A DNA stretch of 64,000 nt from Tetracentron sinense (taxonomy: Eukaryota > Streptophyta > Magnoliopsida > Trochodendrales > Trochodendraceae): positions 3,743,912-3,807,911 of the forward strand of contig CM026553.1 of the NCBI GenBank assembly GCA_015143295.1, read 5' to 3'. A program made the position numbers and the translations under genes. Shown here one piece after another: positions 30,241-42,585 of the stretch. The notes beneath the pieces were generated by a model. That model had not been told where the DNA came from, searched no databases, and saw only the letters and a list, made by a program, of their open reading frames with translations. Positions within the stretch are counted from its first letter, which is position 1; each line of letters starts with the position of its first letter.

Positions 30241-31289
30241 TGGCCACACTCAGATTATAAAAAATTTGAATTTTTTTTTATTTCTTGCTAGATTTGTTCA
30301 TGTGAGAGCTTTTTTATTTTTTTACTTTTGGTGATCATGGTTTTTTACTTATGTTATCATGGTTTATTGTAATGGTGATCCCTTTTTTATTTTTTTTTTA
30401 TCATGGTTTAATGTTATCCCTTTTTTATTTTTTACTTTTGGTTATCATGGTTTTTTTATTTTTTTTTATTGATTATGGGAGATGGAAATAGGTGCCTTGG
30501 AAAGGATGTGCTGCCAATCTGATTATTGAAAATTTTTGTTATTGAGAATTCTCCACACTTTGATTAAACATATACTAACCCCTAACCCTAGACTGTGAAA
30601 AAAGAATACTTAAACAAATTAATATAAAAAATTATGAGTCCTCGATCCTATCAAATTGTGATTGAATTCGGACAGTAACACTCACATAACCTCCTTTTAA
30701 TTCTAGTTAAGAACTTTAAACCATTAGAGTTAATATTTTTTTTCTAAAAACAAAGGTTAGATTGTTGAACCTGTGGGTGTGATTGAGCTCGGGGAAAGTT
30801 CAATCGTGATTGAATATGATCTCAACTCAAAAAAAAATAAATTCAAAGTTTAGGGTCACCTACCCCCATTCCCAATCCTAGAGATTGATTCACAGCCAAT
30901 TGTGATTGGATTTAGGGAGAGTTCAAAAGCAACCATCGGCCAACACGTGTCCCTTTTAACCCAAATCAATCGTGGTTTTGATTAACTAACCATTGGGGTT
31001 CAATAATATCAGCTTAAGGTTAATATATATTTCCAAAATCAAGAATATATTTTTTTTTTCTAAAAACCAATGTTAGATAGATGAACTCTAGGGGTGAGTG
31101 AATCTGAACTATAGTTAGTGGGTATTAAAAGGGACACACGACAACTTATAGAGATCCTTTAACTGTGGTTAAGCATAATTAACTAAAGGTTAATATGTTT
31201 AATTTTTCCTTAAAAGCAAGGTTAGATGGATTAAACCTAGGAGTGAGTGAATCTTAAGCACAATTAACTGGGTGTTAAATAGGACACGT
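30241..31289. other. CACTA beta 5' non-coding region with G-box repeat units
   Basis: T-rich sequence to about 30640, then units of the dispersed G-box repeat (30655-31289). The last unit is cut at CACGT by the solo LTR that starts at 31290. Confidence 0.6.
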
Positions 31290-33371
31290 TGAAAGTATGC
31301 CTCTTTTTAATTTTAGAAAAACAGTTCTTGGGGGGCATACATCGAATCCTAAGATCTGGCTAAGATTCTAATTGATTTTATCCAATGAAGGTAGGAATAA
31401 CATTCACCTTTATGACTTTGAAATTGTTAAGTCGAATCCACGTTAGAATAGTACTCGCAAAACTTCACAAGTGTCAAGTCTCCTGTCGATTCACACGAAC
31501 CTTCTTTTTCATTTAAAGCTTTCTCTAATGGAAGCTAATGCCCCTTCCAAATTTTCAGCTCTAGGATCTTGAAATAAGATCCAATCTTTATTATCAAGAA
31601 CCTTTCTTGATCAAACAAGAATTGATGATCTTCTTCTTCTTGATATTCAACCTAGAAGACAAGAGAGAAGAGAGGTGGAGGGTGTGACCGTACACCTTTT
31701 CAAGGGGAGAGAGAGGGGTGTGAGGTATTGAGGGAGGGAGGAGAGGAATCCAAAAATTCTAGAAAATTAAATTGCCCGCAAGCCTTGGACGTCCACATCT
31801 ATTTATAAGGATTTGGTTTGCTTGCAACTCAAGAGTCCACTTTCTAATCTAATTAGAATTCCTCAATTTGTTTCCTTTTTGATTTCTCATTAATTAATTA
31901 GGATTAATCAAAATAGAAACTAACCTTATCCATTAGTGTCCAACTAATCTTATTATTATCCTAATCCAATTAGGATTCCTTGATTAGCAAGAAACTAATA
32001 GAATCCTTGTCCAACAAAGAATCTTTAATTAGTAACTAACTCTAATTAACTAACTAATCTTATCCAATAAGGATATTAGTTATATAGAAACTAATTAAAT
32101 AAATAATAAAAATTATTATTTCCTCCATGAAGTGGGCGTCCCACCCTAGGTGGGCCCCAGTCCACATGCCCTTAAGGGTTCTAAACCATATAGTGATTAC
32201 TTAGAGAAATTAATTAATTTAATTATAAATTAAATTAAATACTTTAAGAAGGCCCTCGTGTGTGGGATCTAAAAGGATCTCCTATTTCCGGTTGTGGGAC
32301 CAAGTACTCAACCTTTTTGGTTAAAGCATTGTTACTAGGAAACACCTTTCCTACACTCCATTAAGATTATAGAATTTTATCTATATCCCTGGACTTCCAC
32401 CAATCACAATTAATGTCCATTAACACAATGTGACTAACCTCTAGAAATTAGAGAATTTCTTGTAAGTACCATCTCATAATATATTTACAAATAAATCCTT
32501 CCACATTCCGATATCACTTGTAAACTTCCGGGCTTAGAACAATTCCACAATCTTAGTCCCTAGCTTATGAATAAAACCTTTTCTCATGATTACTTTTTCA
32601 TTGAACTGAACCTCCAAAACAATTTTGAAGAAACATTAGAAAAGAACTGACATATATATATTTATATATACTTTGAAAATATCAACTTCGATAAAGACCA
32701 TTTTACCGAAAAGCACCAGTACTGGATTTAACAGTTCAGTTCAACAAGTATCACTTTGATATCATTATCTCCAATTAAGGAGTTGTGGATTCCTTATTGA
32801 GTGTTTACACACTTCTCCAAACATTGTGTACATGACCCAACGTACCTGGAGTTAGTCTTGTGTATTGGACATTGCCGATTGGCACATCAAAGCCATATAG
32901 ACAGATGTCTGAGAAGATGTTAACCTCTCAAGTCTAAGGACAATTTGTCAAATGGATAACCCTAATACAATCTGACAGTGTATTCCATAGGATATCCACT
33001 AGTGACCCCGTTCAATATTATGTACTTGCTATATATGCTCACATGTTAGTCAAGAGTCACCACTCTCTGTGAATGAAATTCACCACATTATCTCATAGAA
33101 CTACACATGTGCAAGCTATGATGAAGTACGGCGCCCAACCAGTACTCTAGAGGCTTCGAACAATATTAGGTTTATAAGGAACTGGAAAATCATATCTCCT
33201 CGCAACCTTTGCATGATTTTCCTATAATGTTACCTATGAAACTTTATGTCATCATCATATGAGACAGTAATGAATATAAATACCCTTTATAGTTGGTTGT
33301 GTGAATATGATGCTTATCTAATCAACATAGAAAAGTCTCTTATTGGGTTTCGAGGGCATATATGTCCAACA
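31290..33371 (-). mobile_element. Solo LTR, minus strand, Copia-like, TSD CACGT
   Basis: On the minus strand it starts TGTTGGACATATATGCCC (33371) and ends GGCATACTTTCA (31290). CACGT precedes and follows it (31285-31289 and 33372-33376). A TATA box on the minus strand (TTATAAATAG) lies at about 31798-31807. There is no coding sequence and no internal repeat, so this is a solo LTR of about 2.1 kb. The TGTTGGACATATATGCCC start resembles Copia LTRs I know, but the superfamily is not proven. Confidence 0.8.
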
Positions 33372-34440
33372 CACGTGGCGGCTTGTAGAGCCCCCTTTAA
33401 TTGTGGTTAAGTATAATCAACCTAAGGTTTTGTTTTTCTTCTAAAAATCAAGGTTAAACGGATGAATCCTAAGGGTGAGTGAATTTTAACCACGGTTAGA
33501 GGGCTTTAAAGGGGACACGTGGCGGCTTATAGAGCTCCCTTTAATTGTGGTTAAGCATAAGCAACCTAAGGTTTGATGGATGAACCCTAGGGGTGAGTGA
33601 GTTTTAACCATAGTTAGTGGGTGTTAAAAGGGACACATGGTGGCTTATAGAGATCCTTTAACTTGTGTTAAACATAATTAACCTAAGATTAATATTTTTT
33701 ATTATATTTTCTTATAACCAAGGTTAGATTATTGAATCCTGGGGATAAGTGAATCTTAACCACAGTTAGTGGGTGTGAAAAGGGACACATGACGACTTGT
33801 AGAGCCCTCTTTAATTGCGGTTTAACATAACCAACCTAAGGTTATTTTTTTCCTAAAACTAAGGTTAGATGGATAAACCCTAAGGGTGAGTAAATCTTAA
33901 TCATAGTTAATGTGTATTCAAGTAATAGGGGAAAAATGGGAAAAGGGCAGTGTAATTTCATAAACTAGAAGGGAGGTTTATGAAATTTCATCAAACCTCA
34001 AGGGAGGTAAGTGTAATTTATCCTATAAAAAAATTAACAACAAGGGTAAAATTAAAGCATCCAACCTTGGTTTTTTAAAAATATCTTTAAGATTCACTAA
34101 CCCTTAATAATTAAAGCATCCAACCTCAGTTTTTCAAAAATATAATAAAATTAATCACAAAGGTTAAAATGTTATCCATAGTTGAAGGATAGTTAAAGGG
34201 GTGTCATCTTTTAACATCCTTTAAATATGGTTAAGATTCACTAACCCTTAGTGTTAAAGCATCTAATCCTTAATTTTTAGATTTTTTACAAAATTAATCG
34301 TAGGGTTAAAATTTGGTAACCATAGTTGAAAGACACCACGTGTCCCCTTTAATTTTTAGATTTAAAAAAAAAAAATTAATCGTAGGGTTATGAGTGACTC
34401 AATACTAAGATTTATCCATCTAACCTTCCCCAAGTAATAA
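33372..34440. repeat. G-box repeat array in CACTA beta
   Basis: About eight units of 100-150 bp with GTGAATCTTAACCATAGTTA, GTTAAAAGGGGACACG, 'GGCGGCTTGTAGAGC' and 'GTGGTTAAGCATAATC'. The inverted counterpart in alpha is 48785-50070. Confidence 0.7.
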
Positions 34441-35360
34441 GATTTCTTAATCTACTGTTTTATCTATGGAATATATGTCCAGTAAGATTTGTAGTTCAAT
34501 TGTATGTATCTTGTGCTTACTTAATTATTAACATCCCTGTTCCCGTTTGATCTGGTACACTTTGTATAGTGCATGCATGATTGAACCTCGTGATCTATGT
34601 TAACTGTTTGGGTAGTTATATGATATTTCCTTTTGATCTCTATGTTATATGTCAATGTTGGAGCAGATAATGTACATATTACCCTATTTAGGACATTATC
34701 AGTGACTAAATGGAATTTTAAGTTCATATAGGTTCATACTCATCCATGCATTGAAGCTTAGATTTCCCGCTAAACAATCATTGCGTGACAAGTGCATTTC
34801 TTGTATCACCTATTTGGACGGATTAGCTGTAAACTATGTCATTTAGTTCTCCTATAGGGCTAAATGCAAGTTAACAACTTTTCGGTTTTGTTTGTGATAC
34901 AGTGTATTTGTTTGTATATGATTCTTGAATTGTCCGATTGGACAATTTGGGAATGCATAATCTCCAGTATATTCAGTTGGTCATTGTTTGTCTAGATTGT
35001 GGAAAAATTTGGCAGTTGTTTCTCTTGTTCTTTGGGTACATATTTAGACTATATAGCATGCTTGCCCCTAGTCTAAGTCGTGTGCTTGGAGAACCATAGG
35101 GAAATGCTACCGAAATTTTCAAAATGGAACAAAGCACTTAAGCAACTGAATATTGGAGATTATGCATTCCTTAATGGGATAGGAACACCCCACCTGTTAG
35201 AAGAGAAGTTGAAAACGATAGGAAGCATGTATGCATACATATTGTGTAGATGGGGAAGTCATTCGATAGCTGTTTTATTACAATTGACTAATGTGATCAA
35301 CGTTTGCTATATCTTAGAATAGCTAACAAAGCAGGACCTAGAAATCTCATCTCATCCCTC
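34441..35360 (+). other. CACTA beta region upstream of the transposase start
   Basis: Non-coding in beta but highly similar, inverted, to alpha 48780-48070 plus 29498-29290. It may hold promoter or intron sequence. The short ORF at 35080-35322 is not conserved in alpha and is not called. Confidence 0.45.
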
Positions 35361-35749
35361 ATGGATAGGAGTTGGATTAGAAAGTCAAGGTACTATTTGT
35401 CATAAGTTTTGACGAAACCCGGAATGATAAAATATGAGCATCTAAGCATATGATATTTTTTTGGTTACATAGGGTTTCAAAAGAATAATTAGAAGGGATG
35501 AAGAAGTTTATAGAGTTTGCATTAGCTCATGGAGCGACTGATAACAATGGTGGTATAAAGTGTCTATGTCCCAAATGCAACAATGTCCTTTATTAAGAGA
35601 GAGGTACAACGTGCGACCATATGATCTGTTATAGATTTGACGTTAACTATAAAATCTAGTTTTATCACGGGGAAGACATATTACAACACACGTCGGTTGG
35701 CGGAAGAATGTCTCAGAATCCTGACGTGCATGACAGACATAATGAGATG

Positions 35750-37058
35750 TGTAAGTCAAAAATATCTTGGCTAATTCTGTATCGAAACGTAGGTCATAGT
35801 GGAGTCATTTTAAAGTCAACTTGTCATACTTGGTAAAGCTTCAAGAAGCCGAAGAAAAGAGAAGAAATCTATATCAAGTATCACCTCCGGATCTAGGAAG
35901 GTAAGTGACTTAGTGACCCATTACCTAGGTTGGTTTTTGACTTAGAACACCTTTTTATCAACCTAGGAGGTTAATATAATTCCATAAACAAGGTTATTGT
36001 ATTCAAGCCTTTCAAAACACTCGAAATTGGCTAAGTATGGAATGAAGGATCTATCCTCCTCCATGTTGGATAGATCGGTGGTGTAAGAAAATGTATGAGG
36101 ATTTTTTCCAGAGAGTTAGATTTTGAAGGATCTATCCTTGGTAATGAAGGATAGATCGATCAACATAGGAATTGATCTATCAGTGCTTTGATGGATAGAT
36201 CGGTGCTTTGTTGGATAGATCGATGCTTTGATGGATAGATCGGTGCTTTGCATGGATAGATCGGTGCTCACCTTAGATACATCCTTCAGTGCAAAAAATC
36301 GAGTCCTATTCAAATACAAACTCTTTGGAATCTATAAATACGAATTCTATTGACCTAATTCATGGAAATCTTATTAGTTTGTGAGAGTAGAGGCTGGAGA
36401 ACTCTCTCCTAGGGTTTCTTTTATTCTTCATTGATTATAGTTGATCCCTCCTCTTACAACCTCTCTAGAGAATGCAAGAATAACTTTTCTATTCTTAGCT
36501 CTTGCATTGTGTGATCTTCATGGTTTTAAGATCCCTCTAGAGATTGTTAGAAAATTAATTTGACAATCCCGACACGTGTGTGTCTTTGGCCAGTGTTTGT
36601 GATCCGGAGCCTTCGTAGAAGGAGATCGATCCAAGAAGGATCGTGGTTGTTGTGGAGATCTAAGAGAAGTACGAGCGACTGCGGTTGATCACGGGACTTG
36701 CGGGTACGTGATGACTTTTCGAGGCGTGGAGGACTAAGAACTGAAGGATCATAGTGTCGAGTCCGAAGGAGTCAAGTTCGAGTCTTGTAAGTTCTTGTTG
36801 ACTTTGTCTTAGTGATATCTCTTCGCTGGACTAGGTCCCGTGGTTTTTCCCGGAAGGGTTTCCACGTAAAAAAAACCTTGTGTTGTGGTTTGCTTGTTTT
36901 CCTTTTCCGCACTTGATTATTATTTTTCCTTAGTTAATAATTTAATTATTAAATCTTAAAAAGGGTAGAAAGAATTATAGGGAAAGCTAGCATCCCCCCT
37001 TGGGTTTGTGAGTTCTCAACTCGAATATTTTATTTGGGGTTCACCGAGATATTTTTCA
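35750..37058 (+). mobile_element. Solo LTR D inside the beta transposase, TSD AGATG
   Basis: It begins TGTAAGTCAAAA and ends ATATTTTTCA, flanked by AGATG (35745-35749 and 37059-37063). CACTA alpha lacks it, giving the empty site. A TATA-like CTATAAATACG lies at 36337. Near the end, 'GGAAGGGTTTCCACGTAAA' resembles the R-U5 region of Copia LTRs. It carries a palindrome module (36040-36270) with the core GTATGAGGATTTTTTCCAGA, related to the chromovirus LTRs A, B, C and E2. Confidence 0.85.
36040..36270. repeat. GGATAGATCGG module of solo LTR D
   Basis: Eight or so GGATAGATCGRT or inverse GATCTATCC units, the last four spaced 20-22 bp (ATGGATAGATCGGTGCTTTG). A core homologous to the A module separates the left units from the right ones. 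Confidence 0.85.
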
Positions 37059-39011
37059 AGATGGAAGACTTGGTGAACGATTTGTTTGGGGTACCAAATC
37101 GAGATGAAACTGCTGCCAGTAGTCGGGATCCCATTCCTGAGGCGGATAAATTTTTTCAATTGGTAAGGGATGCGGGACAAGCTTTGTATCCAGGATGCCT
37201 GAATCACACGAAGTTGTCTGTCATCGTAAGATTATATCACATTAAGTGTCTTAGTGGATGGAGCAACAAATCATTCACCTTGTTGGTTGAGTTGTTTAGG
37301 GAGATACTCCCCGAGGGATCAACACTACCGGATACGTACTTTCAGACAAAAAAATGATGTATGACTTAGGGCTTAACTATGAAACAATCGATGTTTGTCC
37401 CAATGATTGCATGCTTTATTGGAAAGACACTGTGAACAAGAAAACATGTGACATCTGTGATGAATCAAGATGGAAGACAGGGGATGATCAGTCGGGAGAA
37501 AAGAAAAAGAAGACTCCTGTGAAGATTTTACGTCACTTTCCGTTGAAACACATGTTACAAAGATTGTTTATGTTGTCCAAGACTGCTTCTGAAATGAGAT
37601 GGCATGATGAGGGTCGAACTAAGGATAGGAGGTTAAGGCATCCTGCAAACTCACTGGCCTAGGAAAATTTGGACAACAACTACCCTTTTTTCGCTTCGGA
37701 TGCTCGAAATGTGAGACTTGGGTTAGCGACTGACGGCTTCAATCCATTTGGGACGATGAGCATTGCTCACAGCACATGGCCTATGGTTCTTATCCCATAC
37801 AACTTACCACCGTGGATGTGCATGAAGCAGCCGAACTTCATTCTGTCCTTGCTTATTCCTAGTCCCTCCGAGCCTGGAATTGCCATTGATGTCTACATGA
37901 TGGCTCTAGTAGAAGAGTTGAAGGAATTGTGGGAGAATGGTTTGCCAACTTATGATGCGTCAAAAAAGGAGACATTTGTAATGCATGCGGCATTGCTCTG
38001 GACTATTAGCGACTTCCCAAGGTATGCTATGTTGTCTGGTTGGAGTATGAAAGGAAAGTTTGCATGCCCGTCATGCCACAAGGACACTTGTAGACGGTAC
38101 TTGTCTAATAGTAGGAAACAATGTTACATGGGGCACCGTCGTTTCTTAAAGGCGGATCATAGGTTTCGGAGAGACAAACACTCTTTTGATGGCATTGTAG
38201 AGTTAAGCACTGCTCCAACTACAATGTCTGGGTCCGATGTGTACCGTCAATTAGAGGGGATTGCTTTCTGCCTTGGAAAACAGAAAAGGCAAAAACGACG
38301 AAGGCAGGCTACCCAGGATATCATGCTGTATAACTGGAAGAAGTTGAGTATATTCTTTGAGTTGCCATATTAGGAGCACAATTTGTTGAGGCACAACTTT
38401 GATGTAATACATATTGAGAAAAATGTATGCGACAATGTGCTTAAAACTTTGTTGGGTTTGGATGGAAAAATGAAAGATAGCTTAAAAGCTCGACTCGACT
38501 TGGTTGATATACGCATAAGACCAGCACTTCACCCTCATTTACAGCCTGGCATAAATAAAGTGTATCTACCCCCGGCTTGTTTTTCAATGGACAAGAATGA
38601 GAAAGAGTTGTTTTGCAAAGTTCTAAAGAGTGTGAAGGTGCCAGATAGTTACTCGTTTAATATTGCAAGACATATCAATATGGAGCAGTGTAAAATTTAT
38701 GGACTAAAGAGTCACGACTCTCATGTCATAATACAACAATTTCTACCATTGGCTGTGAGGAAGACATTGCCGAAGAACGTCACTTCCGTACTAATTGAAT
38801 TGAGCAACTTCTTTCTGGTTTTATGTTCCAAAGTCTGTGATGTCGAAGAATTAAGACGGTTAGAGGAGAAAATTGCACTTACGCTATGTCATTTAGAGAG
38901 AATTTTTCCACCGACATTCTTTGATGTTATGGTGCACTTGCCTATACATCTGGCAACAGAGGCAAGGCTACGTGGACCTGTACAATACCGGTGGATGTAT
39001 CCCATTGAAAG

Positions 39012-39100
39012 GTATGACTTCAATTATAATGTATCAATTGCTCTAACTTCTTGTCGTTATATGATTGTCTCATTGTTTTACCTAAATGTAATTCCTATAG
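39012..39100 (+). other. Intron in the CACTA beta transposase
   Basis: GAAAG/GTATGA...CCTATAG/GTACTTG. Splicing joins ...YPIE-R-YLSMMKSYIRNRARSEG, the usual protein order in this family. The retained sequence would end the frame at 39114. Confidence 0.75.
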
Positions 39101-40419
39101 GTACTTGTCGATGATGAAATCGTATATCCGCAACCGAGCTCGATCAGAGGGTTGCATAGCAGAAGGGTACTTGGCTGAAGAATGTTTGACATTCTGCTCA
39201 AGGTATCTAAATAATGTTGAATCGAGATTCAATCAACCGGTGAGGAATGATGATGAAAGTGTGATCGGGGGTGCGCAACCATTTGCCCTAAGTGAATTAG
39301 AATGGTAGCAGGCACATCGTTATGTATTTTCCAATGATGAGCAACTCACAACATATCGAGAGTAAGACGAATACTATCATGAATTTTTTGTTAATTGTCT
39401 TTAATTTAATTTTTATTTTTGATAGATTTGACTTTGAAAAACATGGATCGATTCGTTATCTGCAGTCAACACATGAATGTACTGAAGATGACCAATCCCA
39501 AACTAAGATCGTCTCCGCATAAACTCCAACGAAAACACAGTGATCAGTTTGTTGAATGGTTTAGGGGTTATGTAAGTCATATGCTCTTAACTTTTATATT
39601 TGCACAACACCTATACGAAGTTTTGCATATTGAACCAATCTTATTATGTAAGTCATATGCCTTTGGCATTCAATTAGGTTGAAAGGGTGTGAATGCCATG
39701 CAGTTCAGTGTCTGACGAGATTAAATGCCTCGCATACGGTCCACAGTCAGTCGCACAAAGTTTTAAGGGTTACATCATCAATGGATATAGGTTTTGCACT
39801 ACAGATAGAGAGCGTGGACCATCTTTTAGGGACAGGATTCCCATTGTAGGAGATATAACCTACTATGGCCGCTTAACCGACGTTGTGCAATTGACGTATT
39901 CAGAAAACTTAAAATTTGTATTGTTTAAGTGCGACTGGGTTGATGTGACGTCACAGGGTAGAGGAATAAAGACCGATGAATATGGGTTTATGCTTGTGAA
40001 CTTTACATGCCTGCTCCCGACACACGCTGTGTCTCATGAACCATATGTAATGGCATCTCAGGTAGAGCAGGTATTTTACGTAGAAGATCCTTCTGACCTA
40101 GATTGGTATGGTTTCATCAAGACAAAACCAAGAGACTTTTTTGACATGAATGAAGAATCTTCTGTGGACGATAGCGCATTAAGAGAAAACGAGCCATTCA
40201 ACGACCAACATTTAAATGTCACTGAACATGATGATGAAAGTGATGTCAGTTAGGTGGGATTAGGGATTACCGGAACAACTGTTGATGCGCCCCCTCAAGT
40301 GCAACTCCACCAAACTCCTTCGACTGAATCTAGTGAAGATGAAGTTGAATCGGATTATAACGATGAAACAGATTGCAACAAATAATATGCACCTAAATAT
40401 ACAAACATAAACAATGTAA

Positions 40420-41018
40420 GTTTAATCCAATCGCGGAGGTAAACGAGGTTATTTTTATAAAGAACGTTGCTATTGGTTGTTTATTTGCTTGTTAATGATG
40501 AAATCTAGATACTTTTATGTGTTTAAACCATCTAAGTATGAAATTTCTTTTACTTGGTTAAGTGTTTATTTGCATATGAATGATGAAATCCAGATACTTG
40601 CTCTATAGGTTTAAACTTTCTAAGTGCAAAATTTCATTTTACTTAGTTAAGTGTTTATTTGTATTTTAATGACGAAATCCATATACTTTCATAATTGAGA
40701 AAACTCTCTAGTGTTAATTTTCCTTTACTTGGTTAAGTGTTTATTTGAATGTTAATGGTGAAATCCAAATGCTTGCTCTATATGTTTAAATTTTCTAAGT
40801 ATGAAATTTCCTTTCACTTGGTTAATTGTTTATGTGCATATTAATGACGAAATCCATATACTTCTTAATTGAGAAAACTCTCTAAGTATGAAATTTCCTG
40901 TACTTGGTTAAGTATTTATTTGTATGTTAATGACGAAATCCAGATATTTTTATGTGTTTAAATTCTCTAAATATGAAATTTTCATTAATAGCTTGTTTAT
41001 TTGCATGTTCTTTTTTAG
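40420..41018. repeat. Tandem repeat, about 6-7 units of 80-91 bp
   Basis: Units containing GGTTAAGTGTTTATTTG, ATGACGAAATCCA and CTAAGTATGAAATTTC start near 40478, 40563, 40652, 40738, 40828, 40913 and 40993. It lies between the two CACTA genes and ends at the 3' splice-like TTTTTTAG before ATG 41019. Confidence 0.8.
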
Positions 41019-42419
41019 ATGGATCCTGTAGGACCTAGTGGTTCGCTACCACATGTCGAGTCCTCTGCACCTGCACCCGGGCCTACGAGGAAGACCTGAG
41101 GCCGTACCAGGATGCTAGGTATGCACACTGCCCAGCTGGGGGAGTTGAGAGAGGTTGAGATCGATGATCTTGTCTAGCCCGTAGGGCCGGGTGGCAAGAC
41201 ATTAGGTCAGTTTTTGGGTACCATAGCTCGTGACCCACATCTTTTGCGCTTCGATGTCAGTTGAAAGGACATTGGCACCGAGGCCAGGGTACGTGTCTGG
41301 CATCTAGTCCAGGTAAGACGCAAAAAATATGCATGTCTTATAGTTTTCATTTTTGAATAGAATGACATTTGTTATATTAATAGTTGAAAAGGTAAGCAAT
41401 TGACAATGTGATCCAGGAACATTTTCGGGTCCTGCCTAGCCTCGAGAAAAATGTCTTCCACTCACTCGAGCATAAGTGGAGGGACTGGAGGTCGAGGTTG
41501 AAGATGAAATACATGATCGCGGAGCTTGGACCGGCGGGTGTCTATGCCAGATGCCCCTAAGATATTTCAAAGAGCCAGTGGCATGGCCTCGTGGATTATT
41601 AGTTCTCTGATACGGGGATGGTATATATTCATTAACTTCTTTATTCTAATATGTAATAGACTTCAATAATGTCACTTATTCATTCTAAACGGGAATAAAT
41701 TTCAATTTTGCAGAAAAGAAGCGCTCAAAATAAAGAGAATCGGAAAAAGCAGAAGGTGATGCACACTTCTGGGTCGAAGAGCTTTGCTCGCGTCAAAGAC
41801 GCGATGGTATGTTCGAAGAAACGTTTCCTGAATTTGAAATTTATCATTCATCTTTATGTTATGTTGGTTGGTTGATGTTGTCATTATTGGGAGCACAGAA
41901 GAAGGCAAGCCTGACCCAGACAGCCCCGGGGTGTGCAGAGGTGTGGATCGTCACGCACCAAGACAAGAGTGGTACACCAGTGAACGAGGAGGCTGGAGAG
42001 TTGATGGTCGGTAATCTTTAGAAGTTCGAATATTCCATTATATAAAATACTTAATATTTTAACATATGCGACATCCAACAACTGTTTCTAATTGTTTGTA
42101 GGGACGCATGAGGGAGCTCCTGGCGCAGCTACCGGATGGGTCGCAGGACAGTACGGCGTGAGATGATGTATTCTCCTAGGTTATGCCGCCTGAGCATCCT
42201 GGGAGAATACGTGGTCTCGGATTAGGCCCGACTGCCACCCAGTTAGGCTGGTCACGATCGTCGAGCCATGCTGGTTCGACGTTAGGAGCTGCTGAGACCC
42301 AGATGCTGAGGGATCAGCTCGCGTCTACTCAGGTGCTTGTGGCGACCCAGCAGACTCAGATCGCTCAGATCTAGGCGACCCTCAACCGAGTATTACAGGG
42401 GATGGGGCTGGAACAGGGG

Positions 42420-42530
42420 CAGGTATATAGTGATGGTGGTAGTTGTAGGTAGTAGTGGTAGTGGTGGTGGATGGGTGGTGGTGGTGGTAGTGGTTGTGGG
42501 TAGTGGTTGTGTTATTGTTGTGTAATATGT
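42420..42530 (+). repeat. GGT-rich tract at the start of the long intron
   Basis: Nearly pure G and T (GGTAGTGGTAGTGGTGGTGG and similar). It may form G-quadruplexes in DNA or RNA. ORFs on either strand here are low-complexity artefacts. Confidence 0.7.
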
Positions 42531-42585
42531 CAAATGTAAACTTGAATGTAATTGGCCAAAAAAAAAATCTGCCATTCCTTAGTAC

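Larger units (their letters stand above)
35361..40253 (+). pseudogene. TNP2-like transposase gene of CACTA beta (decayed, interrupted by a solo LTR)
   Basis: It starts MDRSWIRKSR (35361). A likely intron leads to the transposase-associated domain (KKFIEFALAHGATDN, CLCPKCNN, about 35500-35580). The gene is interrupted at 35750-37058 by a solo LTR. It resumes with IKCLSGWSNKSF, then the Transposase_21 core: YWKDTVNKKTCDICDESRWK, ASDARNVRLGLATDGFNPFG and MLSGWSMKGKFACPSC. DUF4218 follows (KIALTLCHLERIFPPTFFDVM, GPVQYRWMYPIER), a good intron (39012-39100), then IAEGYLAEECLTF and DUF4216 (KGYIINGYRF, VLFKCDWVDV). In-frame stops at 37660, 38371 (in PYWEHN, TGG to TAG) and 39306, plus a frameshift near 37355, make it a pseudogene. 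TNP2 proteins cut CACTA ends in the nucleus. Confidence 0.85.

Noticed and set aside
35080-35322. 80-codon ORF upstream of the beta transposase
   Set aside because: The inverted alpha counterpart does not keep the frame, and the homology there runs through it at DNA level only.
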